Positions 37,736 through 48,107 are shown, counted from the first letter of the stretch. The stretch: 64,000 bases of DNA from Pseudomonadota bacterium (GCA_018242485.1 JAFEBV010000006.1:1-64000); one strand, 5' to 3'. Numbers and translations are program-made. The notes: a model not told the origin generated them from the sequence alone.

Positions 37736-39081
37736 GATTTTTTCGCGCGTTTGCGCGTGGGTGCCGGCGCTTTTGCTGGTGCGGCCGTCGACGCTGCGGG
37801 ATCGTCGCTGACCTGCACGCGTACGCCGCGCAGTTGCACCCCGGCGAGGTCGAACTGCGGCGTGTCGAAGGTCGCCTGCAGCGGCGGCACGAGGCTGGCG
37901 AAACCGCCGCGCACCCATGCGCGCAGGTCGGCGAGTCTGGCGCTGCCGCGCAGGATGGAGGGCCCATGGCTGAGGGTGAAGTCGAACGGCGCGGGTTCAA
38001 GGATCGGCCCGTGGTAGCCCGCTTCCAGCAGCAGCGGCGCGGGCGTGGCGGCAAGTCCTGCCGGCAGGCCCGGCCAGGCATCCGGCCAGCCTTGCAGGCG
38101 CGCATTCACCTTGGCATCGGCCTGCATGCCGATGCTGGCCTGCGCCTGCATGTCCAGCGCAGGCTGGCGCTTGGGATCGCCGAAAGAAAGTCGCAGACGC
38201 CAGTCGCCGGCGGCCGGCAGCAGGGCGAGTTGCGTTGCCGGCGCATGCGCAAGGGTGAAATCGAAGGGAATGTCGCCGGGCTTGGCAAAGCGCGAATCCA
38301 GTGCCGCCGACCACGCCGCCGGGATGCGCTGGAACTGCCCGCGCAGGGCGACATCGATGCGTTCGCTAGTCAGCAGATGACCGCTGGCGGCGAGGCTCGG
38401 GAACGCGCCATCGCCATCCAGATGCAGTTCGATGCCGTCCAGTCGCAGCCCCTGTCCGGCGCCGGCAGCATGCGTGGCGCTGCCGTGCAGATCGAAGTTC
38501 GAGACCGCATCCTTGCGCAGCAGGCGGCCGCGCAGATCCAGTGTGGCCGCCTGCCCATCGGCTAGTCGCGGGATCGTCAGGTTCAGGTGTTCCACCGTCC
38601 AGCCATCGCCGCGCAGGGTGCCCTCGGTGATCGACAGCCCGCGCTGGAGGGTGGGCAGTTTGACTGGCTGCGTGCTCGGCGGCTGCGTGGCCAGCCAGCG
38701 TTGCGCCGCGCGCAGGTCGATGTCGGGGGACTTGAGCACGATGCTGCCGATCGCCGTGCTCTTGCCGCGCAAGGTGTCCCAGGGCAGCGCCAGTTCGACC
38801 GCGCCGGCCTTGAAGAATGGGGTCTTGCCGCCGGGCAGGCTCGCGCTCAGCCCGGGCAGCACCAGTCGTGGTTCCGGGCGCAGGGCGTAGCTGCCCGGGC
38901 CGGTGGTGCGCAGATCCAGATGCAGGCTGCGGCTGGCGCCGTCGAGCAGCAGCCGGGTCAACTGCGCCGGTTGCAGGTAATAGGCGGCGAACAGGACGAG
39001 GCCGAGCAGCAGCAGGCCGGCGGCGGCCAGCCAGCGCGGCCAGCGCCGGCGGCGGACGCTGGCGGCCCCGGACTCGGCCAT
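37732..39081 (-). CDS. AsmA-like periplasmic protein with one N-terminal membrane anchor
   Basis: 449 aa from the ATG at 39081, which overlaps the ftsY stop (TGATG). The frame continues upstream through ftsY out of phase; that part is not coding. A basic start (SVRRRRWPRW) and a membrane helix (LAAAGLLLLGLVLFAAYYL, about 18-36) come first. A long beta-rich periplasmic region follows (LRTTGPGSYALRPEPRLVLP, GSIVLKSPDIDLRAAQRWLA), as in AsmA/YhjG-type proteins that may move phospholipids to the outer membrane. It is shorter than E. coli AsmA (617 aa). The C-terminus is basic and Ala/Pro-rich ([10 protein letters not shown]). It lies between ftsY and mutY in a tightly coupled set. Confidence 0.78.
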   Translation of the reverse strand: MAESGAASVRRRRWPRWLAAAGLLLLGLVLFAAYYLQPAQLTRLLLDGASRSLHLDLRTTGPGSYALRPEPRLVLPGLSASLPGGKTPFFKAGAVELALPWDTLRGKSTAIGSIVLKSPDIDLRAAQRWLATQPPSTQPVKLPTLQRGLSITEGTLRGDGWTVEHLNLTIPRLADGQAATLDLRGRLLRKDAVSNFDLHGSATHAAGAGQGLRLDGIELHLDGDGAFPSLAASGHLLTSERIDVALRGQFQRIPAAWSAALDSRFAKPGDIPFDFTLAHAPATQLALLPAAGDWRLRLSFGDPKRQPALDMQAQASIGMQADAKVNARLQGWPDAWPGLPAGLAATPAPLLLEAGYHGPILEPAPFDFTLSHGPSILRGSARLADLRAWVRGGFASLVPPLQATFDTPQFDLAGVQLRGVRVQVSDDPAASTAAPAKAPAPTRKRAKKS

Positions 39082-40175
39082 CAGCCGCCCAGCGTGTCGG
39101 GCAGCAGGGCGTCCACGAAGGCTTCCGGATCGAAAACACGCAGATCCTCCAGCCGCTCCCCGAGGCCGACGTAGCGGATCGGGATGCCGAACTCGCGCGC
39201 CAGTGCGAACAGCACGCCGCCGCGCGCGGTGCCGTCGAGCTTGGTGACGACCAGACCGGTGACTTTCGCCACCGCGTTGAACTGGCGCAGTTGCGAGATC
39301 GCGTTCTGTCCGGTGGTGCCGTCGATCACCATCAGAACCTCGTGCGGCGCGCGTTCGTCCAATCGCGACAGCACGCGGCCGATCTTGCCCAGTTCGTTCA
39401 TCAGCCCGGCCTGGGTGTGCAGGCGGCCGGCGGTGTCGGCGATCAGCACCTCGATGCCGCGCGATTTCGCCGCCTGCATGGCATCGAATGCGACCGAAGC
39501 CGCATCCGAGCCGCTGCCCTGCGCGACCACGGCGACGTTGTTGCGTTCGCCCCAGATCTTGAGTTGTTCGACCGCGGCGGCGCGAAAGGTGTCGCCGGCG
39601 GCCAGCATCAGGCTGTGGCCGTCGAGCTGGAAACGGCGGGTGAGCTTGCCGATGGTGGTGGTCTTGCCCACGCCATTGACGCCGACAGTGAGGATCACGA
39701 AGGGCTTGCAGGACGGGTCGATGCGCAGCGGCACCGCAATCGGCCGCAGCAGCTCGATCAACTCGTCGCGCAGGCCGGCGAGCAGGGCGTCGGCATTGGC
39801 GAACTCGCGCTTGCTGGTGCGCCGGCGCAGTTTTTCGGCGATCTCGCGGCTGGCGGTCACGCCGACATCGGAGGTGATCAGCGACGTCTCGATTTCGTCG
39901 ATCAACTCGTCGCCGAGGATGGGGTTGGCGCCCATCAACTCGCGCACGTCCTTGAACAGGATCGACTTGCGCAGGCGCTCGCGCCAACCGAGCTTGCCCG
40001 GCGCGGCGGGGGCGGCGTCGGCGTGCGCGCCCAGATCGGTCAGCGAGGTGTCGGATGCCGGCGTGGCGACCGGCGCGGCGACACTTGCCGGCGGCGCGGG
40101 ATCGGGCGCGACCGGCGGCGTCGCGGCGGGCTGGGCGGCGCCGTCGGCAGGTTTTTTCTTCCAGAAACTGAACAT
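39081..40175 (-). CDS. ftsY: Signal recognition particle receptor FtsY
   Basis: 364 aa. An SRP-type GTPase that docks Ffh-ribosome complexes at the membrane. The N-terminal A domain is short (about 65 residues, Ala/Pro-rich) compared with the acidic A domain of E. coli FtsY (497 aa). The NG domain follows, with GVNGVGKTTTIGKL near 170, DTFRAAAVEQLK, DTAGRLHTQ and the guanine-binding TKLDGTARGG. It ends FVDALLPDTLGG. It is divergent from rsmD with only 27 bp between start codons, so the two promoters must overlap the coding regions or be shared. It is followed by the AsmA-like gene. Confidence 0.98.
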   Translation of the reverse strand: MFSFWKKKPADGAAQPAATPPVAPDPAPPASVAAPVATPASDTSLTDLGAHADAAPAAPGKLGWRERLRKSILFKDVRELMGANPILGDELIDEIETSLITSDVGVTASREIAEKLRRRTSKREFANADALLAGLRDELIELLRPIAVPLRIDPSCKPFVILTVGVNGVGKTTTIGKLTRRFQLDGHSLMLAAGDTFRAAAVEQLKIWGERNNVAVVAQGSGSDAASVAFDAMQAAKSRGIEVLIADTAGRLHTQAGLMNELGKIGRVLSRLDERAPHEVLMVIDGTTGQNAISQLRQFNAVAKVTGLVVTKLDGTARGGVLFALAREFGIPIRYVGLGERLEDLRVFDPEAFVDALLPDTLGG

Positions 40176-40202
40176 GGCCGGGGAATGCGGGACAATCCGC
40201 GC

Positions 40203-41371
<1,169 letters not shown>

Positions 41372-41408
41372 TCGTTTCGTGTCTCTCCTTCCCAACTGGA
41401 AAACCGCC

Positions 41409-41927
41409 ATGAAAACCCATCATCACTCGTTCGTTTCCCGCTTCCATTGGCTGGCGATCCCGGCCCTGGCCGTGCTGCTCGCGTTTTCCGGTTGCAAGAA
41501 GCACGAAGACGCCGCGCCGAAGGTGTCCGCGCCGCTGCATGCGCCGGCCACGTTGACCGACGACGCCGGTTGGCAGGCGTATTACCAGGACGTGATCGCC
41601 CGCCACAGCGACGGTGTCGGCGGCATGGTCAGCCCGTACTACCTGCCGGCGCCCGGCGGCCCCGACTACGATGGCCAGTACGCGCGGCAACTGCAGATGG
41701 TGTCCGATGCGGTCGCTCGCGGCGTATTGCCGGACAACATGCTGTGCTTCATGTCGCCGGATTCGACCAAGATGGCCGACCTGATCGTCGAAGCCTTCAA
41801 GAAGACTTCGCCGGGCAGCATGAAGAAGGTCATCATCCTGTTCGTCGGCAAGGCTGCCGACAGCGACCGCGTGAAGGCCGCCGTCGAGCCGAGCGGGGCG
41901 ATCTACAAGTTCGTCGAGTTCAACTGA
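41409..41927 (+). CDS. Lipoprotein of unknown function
   Basis: 172 aa from the ATG at 41409. The signal is ALAVLLAFSGC with the lipobox Cys at residue 29, followed by a basic and acidic stretch (KKHEDAAPK). The mature domain contains VSPYYLPAPGGPDYDGQYAR, NMLCFMSPDSTKMADLI and VIILFVGKAADSDRVKAAVE. This looks like an alpha/beta fold in which the FVGKAADSDRV segment resembles a strand-loop-helix. I do not recognise the family. It lies 38 bp after coaD and 54 bp before ggt, with which it may be co-transcribed. Confidence 0.8.
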   Translation: MKTHHHSFVSRFHWLAIPALAVLLAFSGCKKHEDAAPKVSAPLHAPATLTDDAGWQAYYQDVIARHSDGVGGMVSPYYLPAPGGPDYDGQYARQLQMVSDAVARGVLPDNMLCFMSPDSTKMADLIVEAFKKTSPGSMKKVIILFVGKAADSDRVKAAVEPSGAIYKFVEFN

Positions 41928-41980
41928 TCGCATCGATCTGCGTGGATGGCGCTTGCGCCGACTTCGCGCAGGAGCGTCGC

Positions 41981-43726
41981 ATGACCGTCCTTCGCCCTGT
42001 CCTCGCCGGCGCGCTGTTGACCTTGCTCGTCGGCAGCGCGCCGGTGTTCGCGGACGCCTCGCGCACCACGCCGGCTGCGGCAAGCACCGCGTTGGCTGCG
42101 CACCCGCCCGGTGCGGTCATCGCCAGCGCGCACGATCTGGCCACGCAGGCGGGTTTGCGCATCATCGCGCAAGGCGGCAATGCCTTCGATGCGGCGGTCG
42201 CGGTGGCGTCCACGTTGGGCGTGGTCGAACCGGAAAGTTCGGGCATCGGCGGCGGGGATTTCTACCTGTTGCACGATGGCAAGACCGGCAAGGACGTATT
42301 CGTCGATGCGCGCGAGGTCGCGCCGGCGGCGGTGAAGGCGAGCCAGTATCTCGGCGCGGACGGCAAGCTCGATCACGACAAGGCGCTCGATGGCGCGCTC
42401 TCTGCTGGTATCCCCGGGGCGGCGGCTGGCTGGGTTTACGTCGCCCGGCATTACGGCAGGCTGCCGCTGAAGCAGGATCTGGCCCCGGCCATCGCCATCG
42501 CGCGCGGGGGCTTTCCTGTGTATGCGCGGATGGTGTCCGAGTATGCGGAGCGACAGGATGTCATGCGCCGCTGGCCGGCGACCACCGCGATCTACGAGCC
42601 ACAGGGCAAGCCGCTGGCGGTGGACGATGTGTTGAAACAGCCCGATCTTGCCGCGACCTTGCAGGCGCTGGCCGATCACGGCGATGCGGGTTTCTATCGC
42701 GGCGAGGTGGCGAAAAAGATCGTCGCTGCGGTCAACGCCGCCGGCGGGCATTGGACGGCCGATGATCTGGCGCATTACGAGGTGAAGCTGCGCGAACCGC
42801 TGGTGTTCGACTATCGCGGCTGGCACATCGTCACCGCGCCGCCGCCATCGTCCGGAGGCGTGGCGCTGGCGGAGATGCTCAACATCCTCTCGGCGTGGGA
42901 TCTGAAAAAACTCGATGCCGCGACCCGCGTGCATCTGATCGTCGAGGCGATGCGTCGCGCGTATCGCGACCGCACTTTCTTCCTCGGTGACCCGGATTTC
43001 GTCAAGGACATGCCGATCGCGCGCCTGACCAGCATGGCGTATGCCGACCAGATGCGCGCCGGCATCGCGATGGACAAGGCCACGCCGAGTTCGTCGCTGC
43101 CCGGCGCGCCGCCGCCGCATGTGGGCAAGCACACCACGCATTTTTCCATCATCGACCGCGAAGGCAATTACGTCGCCGCCACGCTCACCGTCAATACGGC
43201 ATATGGCTCGGGGCTGGTCGCTGCCGGCACCGGCGTACTGCTCAACGACGAGATGGACGATTTCGCCCTGCAGGCCGGCGTGCCCAACGTCTACGGCGTG
43301 ATTGGCTACGACGCCAATGCCGTGAAACCGGGCAAGCGCCCGCTGTCGTCGATGTCGCCGACGTTCATGCTCTCCCCGGACAAGGTGGTGCTGCTGGGTT
43401 CGTCCGGCGGCAGTCGCATCATCACCAACGTGATGCGGGGCATCCTCGGCTTCGACGATGGGTTGACTCCGCAGCAGGTGGTCACGCGGCCACATTTCCA
43501 CCATCAGTACCTACCCGACGAAATCATGCTGGAACCGCAGGCGTTGTCCGACGATGTCGTCGCCCGACTGCGGGCGATGGGCTACACGCTCAGCACCCGC
43601 AACAGCACCTGGGGCATCATGCAGGCGGTGGAATGGGATCGTCGCAGCAATACCCTCAGCGGCGGCAGCGATCCACGCAATCCTGTCGGATCTGCGCGAG
43701 TGCAGTTGCAGGAAGCCAAGCCATGA
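41981..43726 (+). CDS. ggt: Periplasmic gamma-glutamyltransferase (GGT)
   Basis: 581 aa, the E. coli GGT length. It hydrolyses or transfers the gamma-glutamyl group of glutathione and related peptides. The signal peptide (residues 1-25, LAGALLTLLVGSAPVFA) directs it to the periplasm. The protein self-cleaves before the catalytic Thr of KHTTHFSIIDREGNYVAAT near residue 390, giving large and small subunits. GGNAFDAAVAVASTLGVVEP, GIGGGDFYLLH and PLSSMSPTFM are family blocks. GGAG lies 7 nt before the ATG at 41981. Repeats fill the gap to the next gene. Confidence 0.96.
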   Translation: MTVLRPVLAGALLTLLVGSAPVFADASRTTPAAASTALAAHPPGAVIASAHDLATQAGLRIIAQGGNAFDAAVAVASTLGVVEPESSGIGGGDFYLLHDGKTGKDVFVDAREVAPAAVKASQYLGADGKLDHDKALDGALSAGIPGAAAGWVYVARHYGRLPLKQDLAPAIAIARGGFPVYARMVSEYAERQDVMRRWPATTAIYEPQGKPLAVDDVLKQPDLAATLQALADHGDAGFYRGEVAKKIVAAVNAAGGHWTADDLAHYEVKLREPLVFDYRGWHIVTAPPPSSGGVALAEMLNILSAWDLKKLDAATRVHLIVEAMRRAYRDRTFFLGDPDFVKDMPIARLTSMAYADQMRAGIAMDKATPSSSLPGAPPPHVGKHTTHFSIIDREGNYVAATLTVNTAYGSGLVAAGTGVLLNDEMDDFALQAGVPNVYGVIGYDANAVKPGKRPLSSMSPTFMLSPDKVVLLGSSGGSRIITNVMRGILGFDDGLTPQQVVTRPHFHHQYLPDEIMLEPQALSDDVVARLRAMGYTLSTRNSTWGIMQAVEWDRRSNTLSGGSDPRNPVGSARVQLQEAKP

Positions 43727-43729
43727 ATT

Positions 43730-43984
43730 GCCCTTCTCCCTCCGGGATGAGATGTTGCGTTTGCGAACCCAGGTTCGCGCAACATCGAATGCCTCCGCGC
43801 CAGCGCGGAGGCCGGGGCGCGGAGCGAGGTGGCGCGAAGCGCCGGATGAGGGGCAGTCTTTCGACGGGATCCTCGCAACGATGATTTCCTGCGGGAGTGT
43901 GATGGATTGCGACAGGCGTTTGAGAAGCCGACTGCAAGCCATCGCCCCCATCCCAACCTTCCCCCGCAAGCGGGGGAAGGGGTC
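43730..43984. repeat. Composite repeat block between ggt and the MBL gene
   Basis: CCCTTCTCCC at the left end, then inverted pairs ATGTTGCG/CGCAACAT and GCCTCCGCGC/GCGCGGAGGC. The motif AGGTGGCGCGAAGCGCCGGA with TGAGGGGC (43827-43854) follows, identical over 28 bp to one at 50227-50254. A CCCCCATCCC...GGGGGAAGGGG hairpin lies at 43944-43984. About 290 bp with no gene; the repeats occupy much of it. Confidence 0.8.
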
Positions 43985-44017
43985 TGTTTTCGGTTTTCCA
44001 GAATGGAGTGTGAATTC

Positions 44018-44893
44018 ATGAAACTCTGGTCGATCGCAGGCAATTCGCAGAAGCTCGACGGCGGCGCGATGTTCGGCAACGTCCCGCGCGCGATGTGGTC
44101 GAAGTGGATCGCGCCCGACGACCAGCACCGCATCCCGCTGGCCTGTCGCGCCCTGCTGGCCAGCCCGCTCGATGGCAAGACCGTGCTGTTCGAATCCGGC
44201 ATCGGCGCGTTCTTCGATCCGAAACTGCGCGAGCGCTACGGCGTGGTCGAAGATCGCCACGTGCTGCTCGACTCGCTGGCGGCGGCAGGTTTCACGCATG
44301 CGCAAATCGACGCGGTGGTGCTCAGCCACCTGCACTTCGACCACGTCGGTGGACTGCTCGCGGCGTGGCGGGATGGCGAACCGCCGCGGCTGCTGTTTCC
44401 CAACGCGCGCTTCTTCGTCGGTGCGCAGGCGTGGGAACGCGCCTGCCATCCGCATCCGCGCGACCGCGCTTCCTTCATCCCCGGCATGACCGACCTGCTG
44501 CAAGCCAGCGGGCGACTGGAGATCGTGCACGGCGACACGCATTCATACTTCGGCGATGCCGTGCGTTTCCACCACAGTGACGGCCACACGCCGGGCCTGC
44601 TGCTGGCCGAGATCCGCGGTGCGCACGATCATGGCGGGCTGGTGTTCTGCGCCGACCTGATCCCCGGTCGGCCGTGGGTGCATCTGCCGGTGACGATGGG
44701 CTACGACCGCTATCCCGAGCTGCTGATCGAGGAGAAGCGCGATTTCCTCGCCGACAAGCTGGCGCGCAACGTGCACCTGTTCTTCACCCATGATCCGGAG
44801 TGCTCGCTGGCGCGGGTCACCCGCGACAACAAGGGCCGCTACGGCGCCGATCACGAAGTCGCCGAACTGCACGCGCGTTCGCTGCCGGCATGA
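44018..44893 (+). CDS. Metallo-beta-lactamase-fold hydrolase (lactonase-like)
   Basis: 291 aa from the ATG at 44018, with GGAG 11 nt upstream; an in-frame ATG at 44003 would add five residues. The zinc motif HxHxDH is visible as [10 protein letters not shown] near residues 108-117. Further ligands are likely in HHSDGHTPG and FCADLIPG. The overall layout ([19 protein letters not shown], then [11 protein letters not shown]) is that of the MBL proteins related to N-acyl-homoserine lactonases. Substrate cannot be assigned. It has no signal peptide. The stop overlaps the next gene's start (ATGA), so the two are translated together. Confidence 0.9.
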   Translation: MKLWSIAGNSQKLDGGAMFGNVPRAMWSKWIAPDDQHRIPLACRALLASPLDGKTVLFESGIGAFFDPKLRERYGVVEDRHVLLDSLAAAGFTHAQIDAVVLSHLHFDHVGGLLAAWRDGEPPRLLFPNARFFVGAQAWERACHPHPRDRASFIPGMTDLLQASGRLEIVHGDTHSYFGDAVRFHHSDGHTPGLLLAEIRGAHDHGGLVFCADLIPGRPWVHLPVTMGYDRYPELLIEEKRDFLADKLARNVHLFFTHDPECSLARVTRDNKGRYGADHEVAELHARSLPA

Positions 44894-45756
44894 AGGCGCT
44901 GCCGATTGCGTGGGTGTTGTTGGGAATGGTCTTCGTGCCGTCCCCGGCTTTATCGACATCCGCCACATCGCCTTCCATCGTCGCTGCCGCGAGCGCGAAC
45001 GATGCGAAGCAAATCGATTCGAAGCAGTCCGATGCGCATGCGCCGGGCACCATCGTCGCCGGCGGCGATGTCGTCGATCCGGCATTCGGCATCCATGCCC
45101 GCGCCATCGGGCTGGAGCGCGGCGTGCAGATGCGCCAGTGGCAGCCCGATGCGCAGGCCCCGGGCGGCTATGCGCAGGTGTGGTCGGCGACCCGCATCGA
45201 CCCGAAGGGTCTGGATGCCGCGCATGCCAATCCAGCGCGATTCCCGCTCGACGGCCAGCGCTGGTGGAACGACGCGGCCCGTCTCGACGGAAAACCCGTC
45301 GCACCCGAAGTGCTCACCGTGGTGCAGGCACAAGCCGATGCGCAACAGACATGGATCGCGCTCAAGCCTGATCCGTCGAATTTGCCGACCAATCTGGCTG
45401 TGACTTTCCAGCCCGACGGCGATGCACTGACGACTTCGCAGGATCCCGCCCACCCGCAGGTCGGCGACGTGCGTGTGCAATGGCGGATTCTTGCCAGCGC
45501 CGCCGCACCCGATGGCGTGCATCTGGTGGATGGACGCTGGAACATGCCGGAGGCTGGTGTTGTCGCGACGGCGTCCTCGCCAGCGCAGGCAGCGCAAACG
45601 GACGTAGCTCCGTCATCGGCATCGACGGCGCATGATCGGGGTTGGTGGCAAAGCCTGTCCGATCTGGGCGTGGGTTCGGTGACGATCCTGTTCGTGCTGA
45701 TCGTGTTGATCGCGATCCTGGCGTGGGGCGCGACGCGGCACGGACGGCGTCGCTGA
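44890..45756 (+). CDS. TMEM43-like membrane protein
   Basis: 288 aa. A signal or anchor ([18 protein letters not shown]) at the N-terminus and a membrane helix near the C-terminus ([17 protein letters not shown], about 262-280). The middle part has [18 protein letters not shown] and [20 protein letters not shown], followed by [20 protein letters not shown]. This resembles the TMEM43 family (PF07787), in which the block V-x-M-x-Q-W is typical. The family call is from memory of the pattern. Shorter than most TMEM43 proteins (around 400 aa). Its ATG overlaps the MBL stop. Function in bacteria unknown. Confidence 0.62.
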   Translation: MKALPIAWVLLGMVFVPSPALSTSATSPSIVAAASANDAKQIDSKQSDAHAPGTIVAGGDVVDPAFGIHARAIGLERGVQMRQWQPDAQAPGGYAQVWSATRIDPKGLDAAHANPARFPLDGQRWWNDAARLDGKPVAPEVLTVVQAQADAQQTWIALKPDPSNLPTNLAVTFQPDGDALTTSQDPAHPQVGDVRVQWRILASAAAPDGVHLVDGRWNMPEAGVVATASSPAQAAQTDVAPSSASTAHDRGWWQSLSDLGVGSVTILFVLIVLIAILAWGATRHGRRR

Positions 45757-45811
45757 GGGAGACGCTGGTTGTATGTGAAGATTGCGTTGCCGAATCGAAG
45801 CGCGACGCCAA

Positions 45812-45840
45812 CGAAAACGGCGCGCCTTGCGACGCGCCGT
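45812..45840 (-). terminator. Terminator of the PsiF-repeat gene
   Basis: A perfect 8-bp stem ACGGCGCG (45817-45824) / CGCGCCGT (45833-45840) with an 8-nt loop. Read on the minus strand it is followed by TTTTCG. It lies 23 bp beyond the PsiF gene stop. It may also end the convergent TMEM43-like transcript. Confidence 0.65.
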
Positions 45841-45862
45841 CTGCATAGCGATTGCGGAAGAC

Positions 45863-46282
45863 TTATTTGCTGGCGGCGGGAGCTGCCTTCAGGCATTCGC
45901 TCATCGCCTTCTTGTAGTCATCACCCTTCTTGCCCTTGTTGGTGGCGGCGCAGGAAGACATCTTGGCTTTCTGATTGGCGTTGCCGCGGGTGGCGGTGGG
46001 CGGCGTGGTCGCCGGCTCGGGCTTGTTGGCGGGCGAAGCGGCCGTCGAGGCCGCCGGAGCGCTCTTCAAGCAAGCGCTCATCGCGGCCTTGTACTCGGCG
46101 CCCTTCTTGCCCTTGTTGGCGTGAGCGCAATCGGCCATCTTCGATTGCTGGGCGGTCTTGGCGGCTGGAGAAGCCGAGTCGGAAGCGGCGGGGGCGGTGG
46201 TGGCCGAGGCCGAGACCGAGGCCGAGGCCGCGCCGAAAGCGAGCAGGGCAGCGGCGTACAGGGCGAGCATGCTGATCTTCAT
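45863..46282 (-). CDS. PsiF-repeat periplasmic protein
   Basis: 139 aa from the ATG at 46282, with GAGG upstream. The signal peptide is MKISMLALYAAALLAFGAASA. Two PsiF-type repeats (PF07769) follow: QQSKMADCAHANKGKKGAEY, then KAAMSACLK; and NQKAKMSSCAATNKGKKGDD, then YKKAMSECLK. Each has two Cys, which probably form a disulfide. Ala/Ser/Pro-rich linkers separate them. E. coli PsiF is a phosphate-starvation-induced periplasmic protein of unknown function. No Pho box was recognised here. The gene is alone on its strand. Confidence 0.88.
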   Translation of the reverse strand: MKISMLALYAAALLAFGAASASVSASATTAPAASDSASPAAKTAQQSKMADCAHANKGKKGAEYKAAMSACLKSAPAASTAASPANKPEPATTPPTATRGNANQKAKMSSCAATNKGKKGDDYKKAMSECLKAAPAASK

Positions 46283-46462
46283 GATGGAACCTCGTGGCAT
46301 GGGTGGGGTGACGTTGCAGCCCGGATGCTAGGCGGCAGCCTGCGTTGCGCGCCATTCCGCGAGGTGAAAATTTATTCATCTTGGTCTTTCGATCCGTGAG
46401 GTCTATGCTGAGTGCCCTTGTGCGGGCTGGCATTCGCGCAACCAAGACAAGGAATCGAAATC

Positions 46463-47095
46463 ATGTACACCCTCTACTACGCACCCGGCAGCGCAAGCAT
46501 GGCGGTGCATCTGGCCCTGCTGGAAATCGGTGCGCCGCACCGGTTGGAACGGCTCGATTTGCAGGCCAAGGCGCAGAAGGATCCCGCCTACCTCCGGCTC
46601 AATCCGATGGGCCGGGTACCGACCTTGATCGTCGACGGCAAACCGGTATTCGAATCGGCCGCGCTGCTGATGCTGCTCGCCGAACGCCATCCCGAAGCCG
46701 GGCTCGCGCCTGCCGTCGGCACGCCAGAACGCGCGGCGTGGTACCAGTGGCTCGTGTTCATGGCCAGCAACGTGATGCCGGCTTTCCGCCTGTGGTTCTA
46801 TCCACAGGAAGGCTGCGGCGACGCCGGGCACGAGACGCAGGTGCGCGCGCTCGTGCAGGCGCGCATCGAGCGTGCGTTCGACATCCTCGATGCCCATCTG
46901 GCGGCGAACGGCCCGCATGTGGCGGGCGCGTCGTTCTCCGCCGCCGATCTGTTGCTGACGATGTTGATGCGCTGGTCGCGCAACATGCCCAGGCCGGCGA
47001 CGCAATGGCCGGCGCTGGCGCAACTGGCCGACCGTGTTCGCGCGCGGCCGAGTTGGAAAAAGCTCTACGAGATCGAGGGGCTGACGGAGTGGTGA
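46463..47095 (+). CDS. Glutathione S-transferase-family protein
   Basis: 210 aa from the ATG at 46463, with AAGGA 10 nt upstream. The N-terminal thioredoxin-like domain starts MYTLYYAPGSASMAVHLALL and includes the cis-Pro motif GRVPTLI and the FESAALLMLLAERHP glutathione-binding block. The C-terminal all-helical domain carries FSAADLLLTMLMRW, the usual N-capping box region. It resembles bacterial GSTs such as GstB or the beta class, with Ser (PGSAS) as a possible catalytic residue. Substrate unknown. It lies alone between the PsiF gene and a GGCT-like gene. Confidence 0.9.
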   Translation: MYTLYYAPGSASMAVHLALLEIGAPHRLERLDLQAKAQKDPAYLRLNPMGRVPTLIVDGKPVFESAALLMLLAERHPEAGLAPAVGTPERAAWYQWLVFMASNVMPAFRLWFYPQEGCGDAGHETQVRALVQARIERAFDILDAHLAANGPHVAGASFSAADLLLTMLMRWSRNMPRPATQWPALAQLADRVRARPSWKKLYEIEGLTEW

Positions 47096-47186
47096 TCGGT
47101 CGTTGAGAAAGATGTGAATGCTTTCGCAAACGCCCAATCGCGTCGTCAACCAACTCGCTGATGGCGTTGAGCCAAAACCAAGACTC

Positions 47187-47216
47187 TGGATTCCCGCCAG
47201 AAGCTCGCGGGAATGA
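47187..47216. repeat. Short palindromic repeat ATTCCCGC...GCGGGAAT
   Basis: ATTCCCGC - 9-nt loop - GCGGGAAT, followed by GACGAG. This type of intergenic palindrome (TTCCCGC...GCGGGAATGACG) is widespread in bacteria. Here it lies between the GST gene and the GGCT-like gene and could serve both as a terminator. Confidence 0.7.
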
Positions 47217-47231
47217 CGAGCAGAAGCAATT

Positions 47232-47615
47232 TCATGTTGAAGTTCGATTTTTATCAGGGCCATCTTTGGGCGCCGCATCAATGTCGCGCGCATCCACGTA
47301 CACCCATGCGACCTGTCCCGATGTCAATTCGCCCAGCACGCGTCGGTAGTCGGAAACCTCGTAGCGGTCGGCGTGCGCGAGTTCCTCGTCGCTGACGTCG
47401 AACACCATGCCGGCAATGCCGATGGAGCCGCCGCAACGGCGGGCGATGGGGTGGTGGGTCTTGCCGCTGCTGGCGAGCACCGCAGGATCGGTGATTTCCA
47501 GTTGCCCCAGCTCGTAACCGGGCAGGATGTCGTGCTGGCCTGCCAGCAGGCGGCCGAAGGTGTCCATTTGCACGCCATCCAGTTGCAGGGTTCCGTAGGA
47601 AAAAAGCAGGGGCAT
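47232..47615 (-). CDS. Gamma-glutamylcyclotransferase-like (AIG2/GGCT) protein
   Basis: 127 aa. The fold is recognised from the substrate loop YGTL in MPLLFSYGTLQLDGV at the N-terminus. The block GMVFDVSDEELAHADRYEVS carries the likely catalytic acid (Glu in DRYE). YRRVLGELTSGQVAWVYV follows. GGCT-like proteins cyclise gamma-glutamyl amino acids or gamma-glutamylamines to 5-oxoproline; the true substrate is not evident. Residues 45-65 carry a His/Arg/Cys-rich loop. The 2-TM gene precedes it on the same strand with only 6 bp between them, so both are likely on one transcript. Confidence 0.88.
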   Translation of the reverse strand: MPLLFSYGTLQLDGVQMDTFGRLLAGQHDILPGYELGQLEITDPAVLASSGKTHHPIARRCGGSIGIAGMVFDVSDEELAHADRYEVSDYRRVLGELTSGQVAWVYVDARDIDAAPKDGPDKNRTST

Positions 47616-47621
47616 GGCGAG

Positions 47622-48107
47622 TCAGTCCCGTGATCGATACAAAGAAAACACGCACAAGCCGAGGCCGAGTAGCATGCAGGCGATGGCATAGAACAGCATG
47701 TCGTTGGCGCTTATGTATTCGACGAACGAGGGTAGACGGCTGATCCGTTGGTGGAAGATCAAGATGGCGTGCGGGTGGATGAGTAAAAGCAAGCCGCCGA
47801 TCACGAAAACGATCCCCAGCGACAATCCAAACCAGCTCGGACTGCTGGGTTGTGAAGGTTCGGCTGCTGGCAACGGCTCGGGTTCCTGCGCATGCGAACG
47901 CGGTTCTTCGCAGTCATTGCCCGTGATCGAAGCCGCAGGCACCTTTGCAGACTCGGGTGCAGCATCCAGGTGTTGCATGAACTTCAGATCACTGCCGTTC
48001 TCGATGCCATCGTCGAGCAAGTCTTCGACATTCGTCTGCCGCAACAAGTGCTGGAACGCCTGTTGGTTCATGCGCTGCTGGTCTTCTTCCCTGCGTTCTA
48101 CGCCCAT
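47622..48107 (-). CDS. Membrane protein of unknown function with two C-terminal helices
   Basis: 161 aa from the ATG at 48107, or 149 aa from the ATG at 48071 (MNQQAFQHLLRQTNVEDLLD); neither has a clear ribosome-binding site, and the second gives a more typical start. The N-terminal half is soluble and acidic with a Pro/Ser/Glu linker (EPEPLPAAEPSQPSSPSW). Two membrane segments lie near 94-112 (LSLGIVFVIGGLLLLIHP) and 136-155 (DMLFYAIACMLLGLGLCVFS). Unrecognised family. It precedes the GGCT-like gene on the minus strand and is divergent from htpG. Confidence 0.7.
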   Translation of the reverse strand: MGVERREEDQQRMNQQAFQHLLRQTNVEDLLDDGIENGSDLKFMQHLDAAPESAKVPAASITGNDCEEPRSHAQEPEPLPAAEPSQPSSPSWFGLSLGIVFVIGGLLLLIHPHAILIFHQRISRLPSFVEYISANDMLFYAIACMLLGLGLCVFSLYRSRD

